Assembly (NCBI GenBank): GCA_037176885.1
Contig: JAWWNJ010000078.1
Location: forward strand, 930,001-994,000
Source of the DNA: Favolaschia claudopus
Taxonomy: Eukaryota > Basidiomycota > Agaricomycetes > Agaricales > Mycenaceae
Length of the DNA stretch: 64,000 bases
Direction of reading: 5' to 3'
A model generated the notes under the pieces. The model was not told where the DNA came from and did no database searches. It saw nothing but the letters and a program-made list of their open reading frames with translations. This document shows, in pieces, positions 42,438 to 52,244 of this stretch; positions within the stretch are counted from its first letter, which is position 1; each line of letters begins with the position of its first letter. Made by a program: the position numbers and the translations under genes.

Positions 42438-42835
42438 ACCTGTTTGCGCAAAAGCCATACGAGCCACCAGATGGCTTTGGGCGTGTGCGCAGCATATGGC
42501 TCCTAATTCTGGGACGTTTAAGCATCAAACCTATATTGTATGCAACATATCCGCACAGTTTGTAGTAGCTGTCATGGGCTTCCCCAAATCACCAGAATCC
42601 ACGGTAAATTTATGGCATCAACAACAGTTTCTCTGCTTGAGTGGTCTCTCCCTCACTGTCCGGCTATTGCCCGTCATGAAGGTCCACAGTTCATCACCGG
42701 GCTTTATCTGGATAAGCAGGGATGGTTTTGATGCAGTTGTGAACAGAATGCCCAAGATCAGCAGCCATTGGAGCCATCGGCTGCGCACACGCCAAAAGCC
42801 ACCAGATGGCTCGTATGGCTTTTGCGCAACCTCTC
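42438..42835. mobile_element. 398-bp MITE, copy B
   Basis: Nearly identical to 27099-27496, same length, TA on both sides (42436-42437 and 42836-42837). Confidence 0.93.
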
Positions 42836-42901
42836 TAATGTACTACTATCAAGCGTAAGATTTCTCATGCTGTTGGGTATCAGGTACTCTACTAATCAAT
42901 A

Positions 42902-43717
42902 GGGGAAGGCAAAATTAGTTTTCCAAAGTCGATTCTTGAGTCGATTCTGAGGTCGATTATGGAATCGATTCTCGAGTCGATTCTACTCGCTATTGCAAAA
43001 AGTATCCGGAAATGGAAAATCTGCTGTATTTCTCCGTGACTGCACGGGCTCACGGGGGGGCAATGCATAATCAGACTCTATGGAAGGGTAGCCTTTGTAG
43101 TTCCCATCATGAAGCGGTCTGTGGCCTCACAATGTACCACAATACTCAACGTATTTCCGCGGATTCATATGTCTGTAAGACTGGCTGAGCAGAAACCGAT
43201 CCACCACTGGCTTCAAGTGCCCAATGAAGTTCCAACTTAAACGCCTAACTATTCATAGGGTTGAAAGGTACAGATTTGGGCACTTGGCCACACATTGATC
43301 TCCTGAGAGTAGCAAAAAACGGGCAATATTAGAAATTTCCTATTTTGGCAATTTGGGCTAAATACCACACGGCTTGAGCCCACAGAGCCCACGAGTGAAA
43401 TTTAGATAGGTCGGGGAGATTATATATTGAGCATATGGGTCACTTAAAACCCACATGAGTGCTATTTTCCCGCAATTTTGCTTAATTTCCGGATACTTTT
43501 TGCAATAGCGAGTAGTCGATTATGGACCAAGAATCGACTTTCGGGCAGAATCGACTCGGAATCGAGAAGAATCGACTGTTCCGCCTCTGGAGTCAAAGAT
43601 GAAGCAAAATCGACTTTCAGAATCGACTCCAGTGAATATTCGGCGGCAGAATCGACTCGAGAATCGACTTCAGAATCGACTCAAGAATCGACTCCGAAAC
43701 TTAATTTTGACTTCCCC
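42902..43717. mobile_element. 816-bp TA-flanked element with GAATCGACT repeats near both ends
   Basis: Tips GGGGAAG...CTTCCCC with TA on both sides (42900-42901 and 43718-43719). The inner TIR is AAAATTAAGTTT-like. About five copies of GTCGATTC sit near the left end and about ten of GAATCGACT near the right, in mirror orientation. CTACTCGCTATTGCAAAAAG also mirrors. The centre has no gene. Confidence 0.85.
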
Positions 43718-43784
43718 TAATGGCATGGGCCTAAGCATGAATCAATCAATCATCAATTAGTCGGCGCACCAAGCAGTCAAAGAA

Positions 43785-44119
43785 TCACACTCTTGTTGTC
43801 GAATTCGATGCGCCTTGAGTTTGAATGGGAAGACTGCGAACGGCCGTTGATATTTTGGTTTCACAGGGCGCGCTGACGGGTTTTGTGGTTGCACGCCCAC
43901 TTGAATCATCGAGAATCAGGCCCACGCCGAGGATAACCTTCGCTGATTCGGCGTTGCTTGCCTCGAATCCCATCGCGACTGAAGCACAGATTAGACCGTA
44001 TAAATCCAAGCGAGCACATCCAGCTCAAAGTGACACTCACCGCCAACTCGATCCGGCAGGGGCAATGCTCGCACGGCCCCCAAGAATAGAAGAAACACGA
44101 CAGATATGACTGCAATCAT
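43785..44119 (-). CDS. Small secreted protein, 90 residues
   Basis: Exon 1 (44119-44041) encodes a signal peptide, MIAVISVVFLLFLGAVRA, then LPLPDRVG. The donor GTGAGT and acceptor TTCAG remove 62 bp, and exon 2 (43978-43785) continues in frame to a TGA. The mature part (AMGFEASNAESAKVILGVGL..., CETKISTAV) has a single Cys and no known domain. The signal peptide plus correctly phased intron are the evidence for a real gene. Function unknown; it could be one of the many fungal secreted proteins of no known family. Confidence 0.6.
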
Positions 44120-44238
44120 TGTGAAGAAAGGCGCTGCCTGTGGCATTCTCCACGATCTACAGGGGTTTTATCCTCGAGCGGGTCACTGGAGCCCGATGAT
44201 TTGAGAATGTTACATAATTATTGCAATTTGCAATGATA

Positions 44239-44397
44239 GAGGGTTTGCGGTGAGCCACCATACGAACTGGTGGCTCCTCGTGTGCAACGCGTGTTGGACC
44301 TTCCATCCCATGTCCCGTACAAATGGTGGCTAATGTACTCTGGTGCCCTCCGCCAGTCTCGAGAAAATTTAGCCACTGGTGGCTACCGCAAACTCTC
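44239..44397. mobile_element. 159-bp MITE, GAGGGTTTGCGG tips
   Basis: Inverted ends GAGGGTTTGCGG / CCGCAAACTCTC with TA on both sides (44237-44238 and 44398-44399). Each arm holds a GAGCCACCA..CTGGTGGCT hairpin. The tips relate to those of the 398-bp MITEs and of the element at 51708-51907. Confidence 0.85.
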
Positions 44398-44399
44398 TA

Positions 44400-44982
44400 T
44401 TCTGATGCTCAGTTATTTATTTTTTTGGAAAGCATTTACTACGCCTCCGGAGCAAGTTGGTAAATGAGATTCGGAGGAATTTACTGTAACAATACAATAC
44501 AGCAATTCGACACTTCACTTCGACTAGTCTGACACTGCAAATGTTGGTCACCTTTTCGTATGTGAATTTTCTTTCTTTCTTTCTTTTTTTTTTTTTGGCT
44601 GAACCTTTAGGTTAGCCTACTTACGTGTGGGGGAAGATGGAGATTGGGCTATTTTGCTACAAGTACAAACAAAAAATACTCATCTGTAATGTGTCATCAC
44701 AAATTCATTTATCGCGACCACTGTGCTAGAGAAATTTCAGTTAAAAATGCGGGGGCTTTGAGCTTCGTATAGTATGGTCGGATTCTACTTTCTGAAGTCT
44801 TCACTTTGTTGCTAGTAAGATATGCCCCTCGAATCGAAAGTATCTCACGTCATTTTTTCATCGTGTTCAGTGACTTGACTAGCAGAGAATTAGTCAATGA
44901 ACTGTTGGACCCAAAGTTGAACAGCCTGTGTTAGCTTTCTTCCCGGGCAAAATAGGTTCTCTGTACCCTTCCGCGACGCTTA
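44400..44982. other. Gene-free stretch
   Basis: AT-rich, with an (TTTC)/T-run tract near 44569-44597. No coding or structured feature was recognised. Confidence 0.4.
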
Positions 44983-44987
44983 CTATG

Positions 44988-45590
44988 TGTAACAACAGAC
45001 GAAAATGGAACATGCGGGAGTCGCACCCGCATAACCGTTAGACTATCTGTCCCTTCGTCTCACGTCCGTTTCTGGGTCCAAGTTACCCCAGTTCGGCCAC
45101 GTGACCGCTGTAACGTGCCGATTCGTTACATCCGCCCTCCTGCCGAGGTTCTGCGGAAGCTCGGCAAACTTATGCCAGCTGCGGGAGTCGAACACGACTC
45201 ACTGATGTTCCACCAAATGTAACAACAGGCGAAAATGGAACATGCGGGAGTCGCACCCGCATAACCGTTAGACTATCTGTCCCTTCGTCTCACGCCCGTT
45301 TCTGGGTCCAAGTTACCCCAGTTCGGCCACGTGACCGCTGTAACGTGCCGATTCGTTACATCCGCCCTCCTGCCGAGGTTCTGCGGAAGCTCGGCAAACT
45401 TATGCCAGCTGCGGGAGTCGAACACGACTCACTGATGTTCCACCAAATGTAACAACAGACGAAAATGGAACATGCGGGAGTCGCACCCGCATAACCGTTA
45501 GACTATCTGTCCCTTCGTCTCACGCCCGTTTCTGGGTCCAAGTTACCCCAGTTCGGCCACGTGACCGCTGTAACGTGCCGATTCGTTACA
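44988..45590 (-). mobile_element. Tandem TRIM: three 143-bp LTRs and two 87-bp interiors
   Basis: LTRs at 44988-45130, 45218-45360 and 45448-45590 (TGTAAC...GTTACA) alternate with 87-bp interiors at 45131-45217 and 45361-45447. The 5-bp duplication CTATG flanks the whole block (44983-44987 and 45591-45595). On the minus strand each interior begins two bases after an LTR with TGGTGGAACATC, a primer-binding-site form (complement of a tRNA 3' end in ATGTTCCACCA), and ends in a purine-rich GGCAGGAGGGCGGA before the next LTR. No coding capacity. The unit period is 230 bp, and the copies differ at only one or two sites. Confidence 0.9.
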
Positions 45591-45595
45591 CTATG

Positions 45596-47838
45596 TCCAG
45601 GCGATGCCCTAAAACCTCCTACAAACGCGAGAATGGCCAGGAGAGGTTCTGGTAGTGGCGCTTTGCCAACAAGTCCACGCTTTGAATTTGAGTAAATTAC
45701 GTGTGTACCATAGGGCACAGACATTTTATTCTGAGGTCTCCGTATGTTCGAGTTTTTTGCGAGAAGCAAAATCCGGAAACAGCAGTAACGATGCGGATGA
45801 GTAGAGGTATGGCGGGACCAGAATATGCTCCTCGAAAGACGGGCGTATGCAGCGCCAATACAGAGCAACTACAGTGGCGGCGCCATCTGATGCCACCCCT
45901 AAAAATAGAACAGCCTATTTCTGGCACTTTTGATGCTAATGGAGTCGATTGTGGTCACATCAATTTTTTAGGGGTGGCATCAGATGGCGCCGCCACTGTA
46001 GGTATAGTTCCACGTCGCAGACCGCATGTGCCGTACAGTAATGACCAGCGCGTAGAAAAACACTTGAAGAGGAAAGGCGGGGTGAGCGGCGATGATGGGC
46101 CAAGCGAGTAACTTTGGCAATGCGGTGCAGTGCACTATATACTAAGGACAACGAAGGGCCAACAAAGGGAAATTTTAATTTGGGGATTCTGTGAACGATA
46201 GAGAGGATACATATGAGACTGTAGCTTTAGTGAGTGGGTCACGCACATACTGCCTTTTCCACCAGCTCTTCCACCGAGTTGTTTGCCCAAAATCATACCC
46301 ACGGCGCCGAAAAAGCATCCACCACGTCCCAGACCGTTCCCGCCGCGCTTAATATGACGGAATTCCTGAGCATCTTGCAAAACAGCTTGAAACGATTTTT
46401 CATGTTGTAAATCGATTATTGGGCTTCCTTGCCATTTTTGGGCTGGTGGGAGTATCTAGCGCATCTCCTGGGCATGTTGGGTATCACGAATATGGTCTGG
46501 AGGGTGTGTATCAGAGGTATGAAGCAGAGGACGCGCGTCGAAAAGTCGCGCTGAAGATCCTTCGGCCGAAATTCAAAGCGTGGACTTGATGGCAACCGTA
46601 TTCAAACCGTATTACTACTGAATTTGGCCTCAACTGGAGATAATCAGGCCCCCGGACGCTCCCTATTATCCAAGTCCGCCCATAGAGTAAATCGACGACC
46701 CATTTTCAAGGGTATTTTTTCGGAACCAGCCACATTTTGGAGCATCTGACTAGCTGGCCAGACGCGTACGCTCAAAACTCAGACATTGCCGGGGTTTTTA
46801 AGAAAAGATCGGCTTTTTGAGGCCCCCAGAGCGCCATCAGTGCCAATAATTCTACCAATAGTCACCCCTGCGCAAATGAAAAAAGAAATGAGAGGGGGAA
46901 AATGGGTAAAGCTATACGGTAGCTTACACTGAGAGGTATTCGGACTGCATGCCGCCACAGCCCATTCCCTCATCCCGGCGTCTGTGTCTTTGGAACCGAT
47001 ATCGTCGAGAAAGCGAATGGAAGAGCGGGAACCGGGAGACGTTGACTCGATTTGCATGGCTGACAGGTGAGGTATAAGCCACAATTGCGGCAGGAAGCAT
47101 CAGAGAGAAATGGAGAAATAGTAAACAGTGGTCCGCACCTTGGGAATTAAAACCGTACCTCCCACCATCAACTCCTCCCAATGGTCCGAAGCCTTGTGAA
47201 TCGTCTCCTGGGGTATATATTGGCCTCTGGAAGTCGAAGAACCGGGCGCTGAATGCCGCAAGGAGGTGGAACGCGCAGAATCGCAGCTGCAGGACAACTT
47301 GAATCCCGAATCCCGAAACAAAGTTTCGAAAAAGAAGCGCACCGGCGATGAAGCAGAACTCGGCTGTTGGGAACGTCGCCATTCTTGATAGTGTCAGGGA
47401 TGGGGCCGCCGCGTCGTCCATGAACAGGAAGGAGAGAGGAGAAGAGAAGGGTAATGGTGGGGAGAAAAAGAAGTTGACGTACGAGAGCATACCACAAGTT
47501 TGATTGGCGAGGAGCAACGGGAAATTCTCGCATTTTGTAAGGGCGGTTACCTCCGCATATAGGCTTTAGGTGTTCGCTGGCACAATAGGCGTTGGACTGG
47601 CGAGTAGGCGTTCGGGCGGATAGCCGAGCGCCTATGCTACTAATCGTGTATGTACTCGAAGAAAGGGAAGTAAGACGGAGTAACGCAGCTATGAAACCAA
47701 GCAAGAGGTGGGGAGAGAGCAAGTCTAACACGTTCCAGAGATCCAATTACGTTCCAAATGCTCAGAGAGCCGTTCCAGTGCGTTCCGACGATTCAAGACG
47801 TTCCAAAGAGATGAGATTGAGCAGTACAGACAGTTTCA
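45596..47838. other. Stretch without recognised genes
   Basis: Open frames exist on both strands, the longest a 197-codon minus frame at 46924-47517, but none shows a known domain. A minus-strand segment at 46250-46380 encodes a Lys-Arg site followed by a glycine-rich peptide (GGNGLGRGGCFFGAVGM). Without a visible signal exon I do not call it. Around 47727-47810 the motif CGTTCCA recurs five times. A MITE lies at 45872-45998. Confidence 0.4.
45872..45998. mobile_element. 127-bp palindromic TA-flanked MITE
   Basis: About 37-bp near-perfect inverted ends (CAGTGGCGGCGCCATCTGAT and onward) around a 50-bp centre, TA on both sides (45870-45871 and 45999-46000). Confidence 0.88.
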
Positions 47839-48823
47839 ATGCCAACGAAGCCCCAAGTCCACACCGGTCATAGGCTAGGCCAGTGGGTGGACCTGGTCTC
47901 CGGTCCGGTTCCACCCCCGGCCAGTGCTCAGCCGCACCCAGGTGCCGCTACACAGCCAAGGAAGTCTGGGGTGCGATTTGCACCACAGGAGTCTTCCTAC
48001 CCCGCCTCTCACTCCCTACCCCATAACCCTGCCACCATCTCTATTCCTACGCAGGTAATGGCGTCCCCAATTCCTACTCCCCGCTAGTCTGTATTTGTTG
48101 GCGCCTGTCAACCAGGACCTCGGTTTTTGATGTGACATGTCACACTTCTCACGTCCGGATTGGGACGCAAGGCTTCGTTTGGCCACCTTTTGTGAGTCTG
48201 TGCGCATATGTGCAGTTTTGAGACAATTGAATAGCCTAGGAAAGGTAGTGGCCGCTTACCCTGACAGTAGACATACAAAAACGACGGAGTTTTCAACGAG
48301 GTATCAAAATTGGTTGAATTCACACTTCCTATCAATATTCGAGTCCTGAGCCCATAGAAATTAGTGTTTCATGGTTTAATAGTGCCCCTGCAATGGTTTA
48401 TGGATTTAAAATGCCTGTAGGTCTGGGGCAATAGCAAAATCGTCCGAATTTGGGCGTGGGACTATCTGCACGTGCCATCAAAATTGTCACAAAATCCGAG
48501 GTCCCATTTGACAGGTGCCAACAAAATCAGACTCTATATAAAAAGATATATCGACTATCATATATCTCATAGAGTCTGACTGCGGGAGACTAACTCCCCG
48601 CCCCAGCTCTACTCCTTATGCCCCCTCGGTGGCCATGCCCACTGCCATCCCGTCCCCCTCTCCACGTTCAGTAGCTCCTGCGCCTATGGCCATTGATGCT
48701 ATTCGACCTGAAAGGGGACGTCGACAACAGACGGCACGGCGAGGCGGTGCAGTGTCTGCGTCAGATTCGCGGATTGACCCCCAGGGCAACCTACTCTTCC
48801 GTGGCGATCCAGGATTTTGAAAG
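47839..48823 (+). pseudogene. Proline-rich ORF of unknown origin, interrupted by a MITE
   Basis: Met at 47839 (MPTKPQVHTGHRLGQ). A proline/serine/alanine-rich frame runs to the MITE at 48085. After the MITE and one 9-bp duplicate are removed, the frame continues (PSSTPYAPSVAMPTAIP, then APMAIDAIRPERGRRQQ and DSRIDPQGNLLFRGDPGF) to a stop at 48821-48823. Its position just before a purine tract and a TGTCAGGGGA LTR suggests retroelement origin, but I recognise no domain. Confidence 0.45.
48085..48592. mobile_element. MULE-type MITE with 9-bp target duplication, copy 2
   Basis: Ends TAGTCTG...GAGACTA, 508 bp, flanked by ACTCCCCGC at 48076-48084 and 48593-48601. Shares TGGCGCCTG..CAA..GACCTCGG text and the AGACTCTA hairpin with the TRA1 copy (13109-13680), but here the hairpin lies at the right end. 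Sequence divergence is substantial, so the two are old relatives. Confidence 0.9.
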
Positions 48824-48883
48824 ATCGTTCATTCTACTGGGCTTTGGTCTTCTTCGAGGCGACGAATCTTGAAGAGGGGGTGA

Positions 48884-49070
48884 TGTCAGGGGATTCCACA
48901 GCTAGGACGTCCTTTGACTTGGGCAGAAGTTCTCTGTCTCCAAGACATCATGCTGTGTGCTCACTTATGTCATATCTTACGTCACCTCTTGTATATAAGT
49001 AGTCCGCTGGGGATCTCTGATCCCCAGGTTTGTTATCGACTTGGCTCCTGGGCCCTTCTCCCCTTACATC
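48884..49070 (+). repeat. LTR related to the gypsy B LTR
   Basis: Begins TGTCAGGGGATTCC after a purine tract (GAAGAGGGGGTGA) and ends about CCCTTACA, the same tip pattern as the gypsy B LTR. It holds a TATATAAG box near 48992. No partner LTR or clear target duplication was found, so it is a solo LTR or the end of a truncated element. Confidence 0.6.
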
Positions 49071-49072
49071 CA

Positions 49073-49667
49073 CTCTTCCCTCCGATCCAGACGACCCCAA
49101 ATCCTACTATTCCCTTGTCCAGAGCGCCAAGATTGACGACACGACTACTCTGGTCTCTACGATCCAGGGTGTCCTCGATTCCCGTCGCCGCAGAAAGTCC
49201 TCGAAGACCGAGGGTCAGTCGCAGGAGTCTGCCCTCGCAGCGTTGGAGCACGCTGCCATCGCTCGCGGTATGAAATTCTGTCGTAACTGCAAGCATGAAG
49301 GTCATATCGCGGACAACTGCTGGCAACCGGGTGGCGGTAAGGCCGGTCAGGGCCCGAAGCAGCAGCAGCATAAAAAGAAGGGGAAGAAGGGTAAGGGCAA
49401 GGAGAAGGCCCACAATACGGATGGAGGGGGAGACGAAAAATCCAATAATGTACGCTTCGAGAAATGCTTAATGGCCTCCGTGGCCGACTTCTCCTCTTAC
49501 TCCCTGCGTGATGAGAGCATTCCGGCTACACCTCCGACGTCATCCTCCCAGACCAACAACTCCGCGTACAGTGCACGTACAGCGGGTGCGTCTACCATCA
49601 TCGATTCCGGTACATCGACACACATTCCAGTCACTCCGTTCGACGCGACTTCGTTTCTTACGCCCAA
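49073..49667 (+). pseudogene. Copia gag end with start of protease
   Basis: The plus frame encodes a gag C-terminal region (LPSDPDDPKSYYSLVQSAK), a CCHC knuckle (CRNCKHEGHIADNC), a Lys-rich tract, then the start of the retropepsin (TIIDSGTSTHIPVTP). It is cut on the left by the LTR at 48884-49070 and on the right by the gypsy B LTR at 49668. Upstream gag and all later pol domains are missing. Confidence 0.8.
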
Positions 49668-49896
49668 TGTCAGGTGAACTCCCTCTTTTGGCACTACACC
49701 TATGACGCAGGCCTCCTGCAGATTTCCCACTTTCCCGTCAAATCCCCAAAGCCCTATGTCATCGTGGAGTAAGGCATGTGACTTGGCCCGGGATCATTGC
49801 CGATTGCTCCGAGCTTGTGGGAACTAGTTACTATATGTTTACTGCACCTAGCGTGGGAATCCTCAGCCTTTCTTGTCTTTGGATTCTCCCTCGCTA
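49668..49896 (+). repeat. 5' LTR of gypsy B, first part
   Basis: TGTCAGGTGAACTCCC...CTCCCTCGCTA matches 59152-59393. It continues at 52128 after the insertion. The combined length is about 327 bp. Confidence 0.85.
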
Positions 49897-49901
49897 AGGT
49901 A

Positions 49902-50474
49902 GGCGTCAGTCACTTACAACAAGCGGTCACATGACCAAAGTGTGACAGCCATTAAGATCTGGCCACAAAACATTAGGGTAAAAAGTGGGACCTAGAAATG
50001 GTGTATTTGAGCAAATGGAAGACATCCCTGGTCTCAGAATTTAAAAATACTATCTTGTGATGGAGCAGTAGACCATTCTTCCAACCCATTTTTTTTGAAT
50101 GCAGAAATGAGTTTTTCAGCGATTGGAGCCATTTTGGTTTGGGACGAGAGCGAAATTTGCCGCTTATGTAATGCTCCCACGCACCATATAGGGTAGGATC
50201 CCATCAATTACCGGCAAGCCGCCAGCACAACAGCATACACACTATACCGTGGACATTGGCTGCAGTGCGCAACATCTTGGGGCATCATACAACGGTGACT
50301 AGAGAAATCTCATCCTATCTCCAGTTATGATTACATAATGACCAAACTTTTTTCGACCTCAAAATCGTTGAAATTGAGCAAAATCCAGCAGGTTTTGTTT
50401 TCGTGTCGAAATTTTTGCCGCGTTACGCGTGACGTGACACGTCATGTGACCGCTTGTTGCAAGTGACTGACGCC
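49902..50474. mobile_element. 573-bp TA-flanked MITE, GGCGTCAGTCACTT tips
   Basis: Inverted ends GGCGTCAGTCACTTRCAACAAGCGGTCACATGACC-like (about 37 bp), TA at 49900-49901 and 50475-50476. It lies four bases inside the tip of its host element. Non-coding. Confidence 0.85.
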
Positions 50475-51420
50475 TAAGATAGAGAGCGTGGGATCCCCCA
50501 CCTTACTTAAGCACATTATGTAATGCTTATTAATCGTTCCCACGGCCAAATCCCCAGTCGCGCAAAAAAATTCGTGCTCTTTCTGGCCTGCAGAAGGGCT
50601 GACCTACGGTTTTTGCTTTAAAAAGCACCTTCCACACTGCAAGGAGGTCCTGTCACTCATTGCACCGCAAAGGTTCGACAGGTCCCACCTTAAGCGCCGA
50701 AGCGTGCCGAGATGACTATCATGTGGCTGTGCTGGCCAAATCTTCCTCCCAAATTTTTGAGAAGTGTCCCATTTGGTGAGAAAACCACATTGAAACACTC
50801 AGAAAAAAAATTGGTCTGAATTTTTTGTGGGTCATATAGCAAGAGACCAAGGGGCATTTTGGCAACTCTGCCCAATAGGATCCCTTCATTGAACCTCTAT
50901 CTAAGACTTGTATTGGGCAAAATTCCCAATCTGGACCTTAGCATCGTGCTAAGGTAGAGAGCCAAGAGGTGATTGATCTCTGGATCTTTCAATTTGATGT
51001 CGGCATAAGCGAGATCAATGATCTCCCACTGATCTCTTCCAACTCGCAGTGTATTTGCGGCGAGAATCGTGTCTGGGGTACAATGTGCAATGCAATTGAA
51101 GGGAAGTAACGTTTGCTGACCTTCAGGAATCTTCTTTGCAGTTTTTCTTGTTTCTTCGTCTAGTCGTCCTAATAATAGAATCATTCAGTGCCTGGGTGTG
51201 CTGAATTTCCTGTTGTGAATACAGAAAGTACAAGACTAATAGGGTGTTAGAACTACTCTGAAATAATTTACCCACTGCAGCCTCAGCACGGACACCATAA
51301 CTTGGCAGAAAGAGCGATTTACTGAGGCGGCGTTTGATGGCAACTGATGATCATTGCCTTTTCTGGGGGGGGTAGGTCGTGGGATTTATTGGCTGATCCA
51401 GAGATCGGTCACCTCTTGTA

Positions 51421-52035
51421 GAGAGCAACCAAGTACGGTTGCCCCACGTGATTTAGCCTTTTCGAGAAGATATAGTCCGTTCGTCGTATGCTAAGAGGAA
51501 AATAGAAAATCTGGCTCTACAGTTCTGTGTGCATACATACTAGGTATCCAGAAATCAAATACTATGCATGCAAGATGAGATTCGAGGGATTAGTTCCCAA
51601 ATTGATGGCAGACCTCAAAATCCCATCAAATTCATCGTTTTTGCATCATTCAAGAACTAGTCTTTCAATTTTACAGCTTTCTCTCAAGTCCAAGCTCAGG
51701 GACATTAGCGGGTTTGTGCAAAGCGACCCGGGTCGCTTTGGGACCGCTCAGATCTTGACAACGAGCAGTCTCAGGTGTGAAGTCCCAGCGGCCTAGGAGT
51801 GCCCCAGGGCAATGCTCCTATAGGTCGCTTAGAGCTCACACCTGGAATCTGTTGTTGCGGAGATCTGAGCGATCGAAAAGCGACCTGGGTCGCTCGCACA
51901 AACTCTCTATTGTAGATAGGACTCTCCTCAGATCTGTTGAGCCAGACTCTCTATTTTCTTCTTAGCATACGACGAACGGACTATATCTTCTCGAAAAGGC
52001 TAAATCACGTGGGGCAACCGTACTTGGTTGCTCTC
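51421..52035. mobile_element. 615-bp TA-flanked element with ~105-bp inverted ends
   Basis: Tips GAGAGCAACCAAGTACGGTT; matching continues through CACGTGATTTAGCC, TTTTCGAGAAGATATAGTCC and GTTCGTCGTATGCTAAGA. TA at 51419-51420 and 52036-52037. It contains the MITE 51708-51907. Confidence 0.85.
51708..51907. mobile_element. 200-bp TA-flanked MITE with AGCGACCYGGGTCGCT hairpins
   Basis: Tips GCGGGTTTGTGC / GCACAAACTCTC, TA at 51706-51707 and 51908-51909. Both arms hold an AGCGACC(C/T)GGGTCGCT palindrome. The tips are related to the 159-bp and 398-bp MITE families. Confidence 0.8.
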
Positions 52036-52127
52036 TACCTTATAAGCCCTCGACGTCGAGCGTGACAATGTCATAGTGTGATGCTGACATAAGGGTGCGG
52101 GGATCTCACGCTCTCTATCTTACCTTA

Positions 52128-52225
52128 GGTGCGGTGTGATGTATTCTTAGTAGCTTCTTAATTAACTTTGGATTCTCCCTCGCTAGACCCTCGAGACATC
52201 TCGGGTCCTAAAGGTTGCCCTTACA
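52128..52225 (+). repeat. 5' LTR of gypsy B, second part
   Basis: Continues the LTR with GTGATGTATTCTTAGTAGC and CTCCCTCGCTAGACCCTC, as in the 3' LTR up to 59451, then CCCTTACA as the likely LTR end. Confidence 0.75.
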
Positions 52226-52244
52226 GCAGAAGAAAGGCTGCAAG

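Larger units (their letters stand above)
49897..52125. mobile_element. TA-flanked element in the 5' LTR, AGGTAAGATAGAGAGCGTG tips
   Basis: Inverted ends AGGTAAGATAGAGAGCGTG (the left one reads through after removing a nested MITE), TA on both sides (49895-49896 and 52126-52127). It carries at least three further TA elements. The remaining sequence (50475-51420) shows no gene; a hairpin CCTTAGCA/TGCTAAGG lies at 50937-50955. Confidence 0.8.

Noticed and set aside
44988..45595. tRNA gene array or CRISPR-like direct repeats
   Set aside because: The 230-bp periodic repeats and the ATGTTCCACCA text suggested tRNA genes, and regular repeats suggested an array. The TG..CA ends, 5-bp outer duplication, primer-binding-site position and purine tract show LTR structure, and no cloverleaf with normal box spacing can be drawn.
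46924..47517. 197-codon minus-strand ORF
   Set aside because: Low-complexity hydrophobic and Phe/Pro-rich text without splice-supported neighbours or a known domain. Not enough to call a gene.
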